This document shows, one piece after another, positions 60,001 through 64,000 of a stretch of 64,000 bases of DNA. Below the pieces are notes generated by a model that was given only the letters and a program-made list of their open reading frames with translations, was not told where the DNA came from and made no database searches. The number at the start of each line of letters is the position of its first letter. Positions within the stretch are counted from its first letter, which is position 1. Source of the DNA: a virus; the IMG/VR virus record IMGVR_UViG_3300012984_000012, positions 1 to 64,000 of that record. One strand, given 5' to 3'. Made by a program: the position numbers and the translations under genes.

Positions 60001-61168
60001 TGTTGATCTGATTCGGTTTGATGGTGCTCAATTCATCCAATGGAGGCAACGCTGGAAGCTTCTGTGACAAGCCAAAGTGTGGAACCGTCTTACGAACGAT
60101 GCGAGTGGCATTGGTGTCATTTCGTTGGGTGACAGTGTCGATGTCGATAAACTCTGACGAGTGGTACTTCAACATGTCAGACATCTCAAGCAAGAACTGT
60201 AGCCAGATCTTTGTTGACGAGAATTTGTGTCTGACGATGTCAGAATTGTAGCCCAACCTAACTAACGTGTCCGGGATCGAGTACGTCACAGGCAGGTAAC
60301 GCCTGACTAAGTCGAACAACACGTTCGACGTTAGAACAGAGTTCAGTTTAGTGAAGTTCAAGTAGTGATAGTTGACGACAGCGCTTGGGTCGACAGTGTG
60401 GATGTCATCACGTAGATCCAACTGTGACTTCAGGCGTTCTAGGCTCCTGACAAGCTCAAGCAGGAAATTTGCCTGATCACGTAATGAGTCAACGTTGCTC
60501 TCGAAGCTACGGCGCCTGGTCGTGAAAGAGTCTGCTATGAAAGGATACTGTGACCTCAGACCCCTCAATGCTTGGGTGACATTGATCTGTCGCAGGTTAC
60601 GTGCTTGCAGGTGTGTATCAACGAAACGACCTGCGTCAGTCATATCAGAGTAGATGCCGCTGTTTTCGACCTGGTTAGCGAACGATTGTTGCCCAGATCC
60701 GATGTTTTTCGTGAACAAGGGCAAGAAATTCGTCAACATGACGATCTCAGGACGCTCGTGAGCGATTCCAGTCAATTGTTCGTAAGGTTCAAACTTCTTA
60801 GAAGTGACGACCAACCTGTCTGTCACCGGGTGGTTTGCCACCGCTGGTTCTAGGTGTAAGGCAAAGCTGGGCATGATGATGTTCATCATGCCGTGATAAG
60901 GTGGTAACAAGAAGGTCTTGCTGCCTCCGAGGTTGGCTGCGATCGATTGGATCGACATGTTCGTCTGGATCTTCAGGTTCGTTGAAGTCACTGACAAGGT
61001 GGGGGTAGCAATGGGAGCTTGTGACGCTGGGACCACGGAGGCCTTGATCGTTCCAGGTGTCGACACTGCTTTTTTCACGCCAGCGCCAAGATCGCTAGTC
61101 ACTGGTTGAACTTGCACGTTACCCACGGAGACGAAAGAGCCGTTGGCACCCTTAAGCGATACGATCAT
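57059..61168 (-). CDS. Very large tail/baseplate structural protein with calcium-binding motif
   Basis: 1369 residues. The visible structure is long helical stretches (VDSLRDQANFLLELVRSLER, EKEVALNHKLIYTAMNTLQK) with beta segments near both ends. Around residue 885 a sequence DNGDVDGDGDFDADDELKIL matches the dockerin/EF-hand calcium loop (D-x-D-x-D-G-x-F-D-x-x-D). The C-terminal region (FDRVFNVIVDPDEFEIDYDK; RFRDRDKNQGDLTFEKYFVT) is compact. The length and neighbours suggest a baseplate wedge, hub or tape-measure-associated component. It is coupled to the upstream gene by overlap and to the downstream gene by a 3-base gap. Confidence 0.7.
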   Translation of the reverse strand: MIVSLKGANGSFVSVGNVQVQPVTSDLGAGVKKAVSTPGTIKASVVPASQAPIATPTLSVTSTNLKIQTNMSIQSIAANLGGSKTFLLPPYHGMMNIIMPSFALHLEPAVANHPVTDRLVVTSKKFEPYEQLTGIAHERPEIVMLTNFLPLFTKNIGSGQQSFANQVENSGIYSDMTDAGRFVDTHLQARNLRQINVTQALRGLRSQYPFIADSFTTRRRSFESNVDSLRDQANFLLELVRSLERLKSQLDLRDDIHTVDPSAVVNYHYLNFTKLNSVLTSNVLFDLVRRYLPVTYSIPDTLVRLGYNSDIVRHKFSSTKIWLQFLLEMSDMLKYHSSEFIDIDTVTQRNDTNATRIVRKTVPHFGLSQKLPALPPLDELSTIKPNQINKAVSTISQAYSVLYQNVHFKSQEAQIAALTNLISKEFRYSHGMSQRDVQDALSSGFNYQVSPSDNVGVFESIVGKFGNNISDFPATQTNSLANIAQRQTTSGAAVLTFESKYVDGDTGTLTPGGTYYVDSVLDGANAIGFNTANLDEGGDLFEKAFNSFSIVVNGMNLLGVRTYDPYDRTQSQFSSILSSPSDFIQTSMKNLLDPKTGNTLPAVLNDNLGSVYNFAATNPHVKSALFIYTIAKITRSYFPIISLPFFNLNSLSSDNTPLTDALIKDIVSEIEKSIPQMLVTNKPQPPRLSAPGKLSSTMSSDVMTASFKQGTVLTKFVEGLMQQILSSFRTNDSAMVDGRTRFSGDLDTSIMMAVFDTIIQMVSCYNDQKLVSTNYIRSVLTFNITKTTTNHKASASDLTTRMEKEVALNHKLIYTAMNTLQKLSGAFKNYSNYLKSPPAISKLNELVTIINNPDLVKMLMSEQQIMLLASTVHDLNDRISQRDALPDNGDVDGDGDFDADDELKILDDSVVSPRLRNAVYSTFGTDDFASKKGYNKKIITVGIPLGFTRRLKQRVSLNNLKKSTFIDKQSDIVSVVVYKVDLENSDIIYKPKRMLFELSRFPVRNDHWFLQIPERPSMSDIAHAIPTRDFGQSQATATEITYWSLNTDDINNGRKAAFADETYDFLTQQEKNEIINNHVMSYMLEVYAKLTTGIDLGDHHFDLVEQDKPMDIDFTKTLTEHYVAYTTNLFTVQNVSSPETHAPTGGVLFSTTSPRKVGYTPSKTTSPKASTYPQLSNASGIAGSIGPSTQFSKIQAQPIVKTLAAQQSIGTLESNLSSVSHRNIPVMLHGLRTISNLTHMVTPLADPVAVSKRIVSPKTFDRVFNVIVDPDEFEIDYDKTVQTPQGTAALKQMILKGDIIPATENYTSRNMVRFAMLNLNNYPSGRPFVQGRAAPNHAAFRFRDRDKNQGDLTFEKYFVTIETYGEDQV

Positions 61169-63657
61169 CTTGCTGGCAATCCATTGTTAAACTGTTCTAC
61201 GATCACTGCGTTTGTTGCGACTTGTGTTCCTGTCTTGTACGTGTTGAAGACCGGGACTATGACGTAATTGAACGAGCCTTCGTCACGTCTAGACACTGGA
61301 TGTAAGTACTGACAGTTCCCATAGGTAAACTCTGAGTGAGCCTTTCCGACCAACGTTCGAACGCCATGGACGTCTTTCATGATGATGAAATGATCGACAG
61401 CTGAGAGCGAACCTTGAACCTTCCAGGTGATGATGTTCAGAAACTTGTCAAACCTGCTAGCTGAGGCATCGACGACTCGTGCTGGTTCGTCATCAAATGA
61501 CACGTCAACCGATTGCATGAAACCTATCGCGCCATGGGCCATCGGTTCTTTTGCAAACCGGGTTTTCAGGCCAGCCGCTGAAACCAAGGTTCCTTGTGTC
61601 AGGGCGATCGGATGCAAGAACTTTGCTGGGCTAAACGTGTACGTCTTCTTGGTAACCGGATCGACCTTCTTCTTGTTAAGGCTGTCGAACATCGTCTCAG
61701 GTTCACGAAGCAAGGCAGAAACTTCATAACGGTAACGATGGCCTAGCTTTAAAGGCTGAATCGCCTGATTTTTTCTAAGGTCAACGTCGGAAAACTGATC
61801 GGCTGTCACGACCCCGAAGTCCTCTCGGATACCAGTCGTCAGATCGACACGTTGGATGTTGTGTGCGATCAGGTTTTTCAAGAACTCACGTTCCTTATCA
61901 ACGTCACCCTTGAACTGATCGTAGATGTCCTGTTGTTGCAACAACCTCTTCACGACATCGATGTTGTTATCGATGATGGTCGTTGAGATAGAAAACGTAA
62001 CGTTCAAGTCACCCGTTTGATCGACGATCAGATCGTCGATCTTGGTGTCAACCTTACCCGGTGAAGGCTGTAAAAACTCGATCGACGCTGTTCCAGCAAG
62101 CTCTGACGTGCCTGATTCATAGACCAAACGCGCTACGTACTCGTAAATGTTGTTGGGATTGACGTCCTTGTCAACGATTGTCAGGTAATCTGACGTTCTC
62201 ACGGTGTCATCGATCAATGACACCGTCCCGCCAACGTTCCTGTAACTGGTCTCAAACGTCGTCAGGTTCCGAACCTTGAACTCTATCGAGACAACGTGTT
62301 GGGGTATTTGTCGCGCCTCGATCTTGATGCCGATGTCAACAGGGATTACACTCAACGCAAGTGACTTGATCTGCCTATAACGAGAAGGCCTGATGACGAC
62401 GTTGGTAAACTCATAGCCTTGGGTTCCTTGGTTTCCCATTGGAACGACCCGGTATAGGATCGGAGAGTTTTGCGGTGAATCGACCTGAACTAATAGCGAC
62501 TGTTCGTTACGCTTAACGTCATACGTTCCTATCAAGGAGTACGAATCGACGTCCGTGACAGCACGAAAAAACTGCTTCTTGTAGATCTGAACTGACGTCG
62601 CGCCTGGATCGATCTGCTTTATCTCTAGGTTAGCGCGGGTCGACACCTCTGACTTTGTCAGCTTGACAACCGGGGGTCGGCGAGGGGTGTAATACAGTTG
62701 CATGTGTCGTGCTACGTCCAAGGATTTTGAGACTGAGTCGACGGCAACCCTCGATCGACCGTTGATCAGATCAAACTTAACGAAAAAGTGAGAGTTATCA
62801 CTACCGTCCTGCGTTAACGCAGACCTAGGGATGATCAACGTAAGAGCGATCTCAACGGTCGTCTGTGGTTCGTATGTCAGAACCTGAACGACCGTGTCAT
62901 CGCTGACCTGTGACGTGTACGTCGGACGATTGTGGGTCTCCGGAGGAAAGATGTGATAGTTCAAAAGGCGAGTTGAGGGACTGGTCTCGATTTCTATCGC
63001 GTTGCTTGGTCTCAAGATCCCGCCCAGGGCGTCGACAGAGGCGACGCTGCGATCCGTTAAGTCAAAGATATGTGTCGGATCTATTCCCTGGCGAGCGATC
63101 AGGTCATGCATCAACCTGGTCGGATTCTCGTTGATAGACGCTGAGTTAACTGTCGTTATGTCTGTCGTAAAAGCATGTGCAATTTGTGTCAGCAAGGGCT
63201 TGATGTCCGCTCCCTCCTTAACGTCAGACGATGGCATCAAGGTTAGGATCGGTTTGACGAGCTGCTGGATGTTACGAGCGGGGATCTTTGCCCGCAACTG
63301 TGGGATGATCTCGTTATTGATTTTTGTCGAGATGTCACTGTTCCGAGAGGCGACGGTGTAGTCCTGCTGCTGTTTGATTGCGCTTTTCGCGTTAGGCATC
63401 TGTTGCAACACGTTATTGATCAGCGCACGAGTGTTGATGAAACCAAGCTGCGTGTTCTCTAGGATGGGCTTGACTTTGATCGTTCGAGACAGCACGGACA
63501 CGTTGACAGTCAACGCTTCGTTGGCAACCGCATCGTGAGGCTTGATGTTATAGAAGAACTCAAACTCCAGATCGCCGTTCGGATGGATCCTGCGCAAGTG
63601 CGCAAAGTCATCAGCAACGTCTAGAAAGTTATAGCGACGGTTGAACCTAAAGAACAT
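61165..63657 (-). CDS. Large tail/baseplate structural protein, beta-rich
   Basis: 830 residues, MFFRFNRRYNFLDVADDFAH. Several Ig- or fibronectin-like beta segments are visible (RRPPVVKLTKSEVSTRANLE, NPNNIYEYVARLVYESGTSE, ITWKVQGSLSAVDHFIIMKD, GSFNYVIVPVFNTYKTGTQV). A helical region with a KSAIKQQQDYTVAS element lies near residue 95. No enzymatic motifs are seen. The gene overlaps the next by ATGA. It is probably an outer tail or baseplate protein. Confidence 0.7.
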   Translation of the reverse strand: MFFRFNRRYNFLDVADDFAHLRRIHPNGDLEFEFFYNIKPHDAVANEALTVNVSVLSRTIKVKPILENTQLGFINTRALINNVLQQMPNAKSAIKQQQDYTVASRNSDISTKINNEIIPQLRAKIPARNIQQLVKPILTLMPSSDVKEGADIKPLLTQIAHAFTTDITTVNSASINENPTRLMHDLIARQGIDPTHIFDLTDRSVASVDALGGILRPSNAIEIETSPSTRLLNYHIFPPETHNRPTYTSQVSDDTVVQVLTYEPQTTVEIALTLIIPRSALTQDGSDNSHFFVKFDLINGRSRVAVDSVSKSLDVARHMQLYYTPRRPPVVKLTKSEVSTRANLEIKQIDPGATSVQIYKKQFFRAVTDVDSYSLIGTYDVKRNEQSLLVQVDSPQNSPILYRVVPMGNQGTQGYEFTNVVIRPSRYRQIKSLALSVIPVDIGIKIEARQIPQHVVSIEFKVRNLTTFETSYRNVGGTVSLIDDTVRTSDYLTIVDKDVNPNNIYEYVARLVYESGTSELAGTASIEFLQPSPGKVDTKIDDLIVDQTGDLNVTFSISTTIIDNNIDVVKRLLQQQDIYDQFKGDVDKEREFLKNLIAHNIQRVDLTTGIREDFGVVTADQFSDVDLRKNQAIQPLKLGHRYRYEVSALLREPETMFDSLNKKKVDPVTKKTYTFSPAKFLHPIALTQGTLVSAAGLKTRFAKEPMAHGAIGFMQSVDVSFDDEPARVVDASASRFDKFLNIITWKVQGSLSAVDHFIIMKDVHGVRTLVGKAHSEFTYGNCQYLHPVSRRDEGSFNYVIVPVFNTYKTGTQVATNAVIVEQFNNGLPAR

Positions 63658-63663
63658 TGCGCA

Positions 63664-64000
63664 TCACCCAAAGACTAACGTGAAGAGATGGACGAAAATG
63701 TTGGTGCCGTTGTCGTCAGTCAACACTTTACCTGCGAAAAAAGCGTGTTTTCGGCGCCCTTGCCACGTATACAAACCGTAATCAATGACGTCTAGCTTTT
63801 TCATGACGTTAAAATTGACCTCGAAAAACTGTCCGACCAGGTTGTTCTTCAACGACGTTGGATCAAAATTGATAGTTCGAGCATAACCCATTCGACCGTA
63901 GTGATCGAGCTCGTGTTCTAATTGCCAAGGAGTCAAGCCTTGGGTGTGAGGACGACCCCAAGGCTTATAGTAGCCCAGGTGCGATTGCCAGGTCAGACGA
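63664..64000 (-). CDS. Structural-module protein, 5' end outside window
   Basis: The frame is open to the right edge, so only the C-terminal 111 residues are visible; the true start is outside. An internal TTG near 63936 is not needed, as the frame continues upstream with sensible sequence (HLGYYKPWGRPHTQGLTPWQ). The visible part ends GKVLTDDNGTNIFVHLFTLV. The stop is 6 nt before the 830-residue gene start, so it belongs to the same operon. Family unknown. Confidence 0.6.
   Translation of the reverse strand, partial: RLTWQSHLGYYKPWGRPHTQGLTPWQLEHELDHYGRMGYARTINFDPTSLKNNLVGQFFEVNFNVMKKLDVIDYGLYTWQGRRKHAFFAGKVLTDDNGTNIFVHLFTLVFG

Noticed and set aside
1-64000. CRISPR arrays, insertion sequences or integrase/attachment sites
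   Set aside because: I found no regularly spaced direct repeats of CRISPR type, no transposase and no integrase. The repeats present are protein-coding fibre modules.

Overview
This window looks like 64 kb of a large contractile-tailed bacteriophage (T4-related, jumbo-myovirus type). It carries recognisable counterparts of T4 gp4, gp13, gp14, gp15, gp17, gp18 (twice), gp20, gp21, gp22, gp23, gp46, gp47 and gp61. Every protein-coding gene but one lies on the minus strand. Genes are tightly packed, many sharing ATGA or TAATG stop/start overlaps. The host is not identifiable from the sequence. The phage tmRNA is the one-piece type with an ANDN-type tag, which would fit a proteobacterial host but does not prove one.

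Layout in the direction of transcription (right to left). (1) 64000-47761: very large tail/baseplate-type structural proteins, with two free-standing homing endonuclease genes inserted among them. (2) 47736-40756: a small unknown gene, a gp4-like head-completion nuclease, a RuvC-like resolvase, a DnaG/gp61-like primase, a protein with hydrophobic segments, and the Mre11/Rad50 (gp47/gp46) pair, whose domain boundary is displaced. (3) 40713-28485: DNA packaging and head (terminase, portal, core proteins, gp21-type protease, peptide deformylase, scaffold, major capsid protein). (4) 28379-22441: a homing endonuclease, then a run of small unknown genes around a complete tmRNA gene, a methyltransferase and an SGNH hydrolase. 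(5) 22373-11664: adhesion module, with a 2565-residue repetitive fibre containing a beta-helix segment, followed by four smaller fibre or lectin-like proteins. (6) 11626-10760 patatin phospholipase, and 10258-10653 the only plus-strand gene. (7) 10169-1: neck proteins, sheath stabiliser, two tandem tail sheath paralogues and a truncated gene.

Four features stand out beyond gene content. A complete tmRNA (25322-25688) encodes the tag ANDNGTAPLALVA. A recurrent octamer, read on the minus strand as GATACTTA or close variants (NNTAYTTA), sits 6-34 nt upstream of at least eleven genes, mostly structural, and is a candidate late promoter. A short motif of the type L-[RK]-x-[IL]-[IV]-x-[ED] recurs at or near the N-termini of otherwise unrelated small proteins. 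It is often followed by an [LI]-x-E/[AGS] site that the phage's own gp21-type protease could cut. Finally, the Mre11-like gp47 ends early and its C-terminal half is found at the start of the Rad50-like gp46 reading frame.
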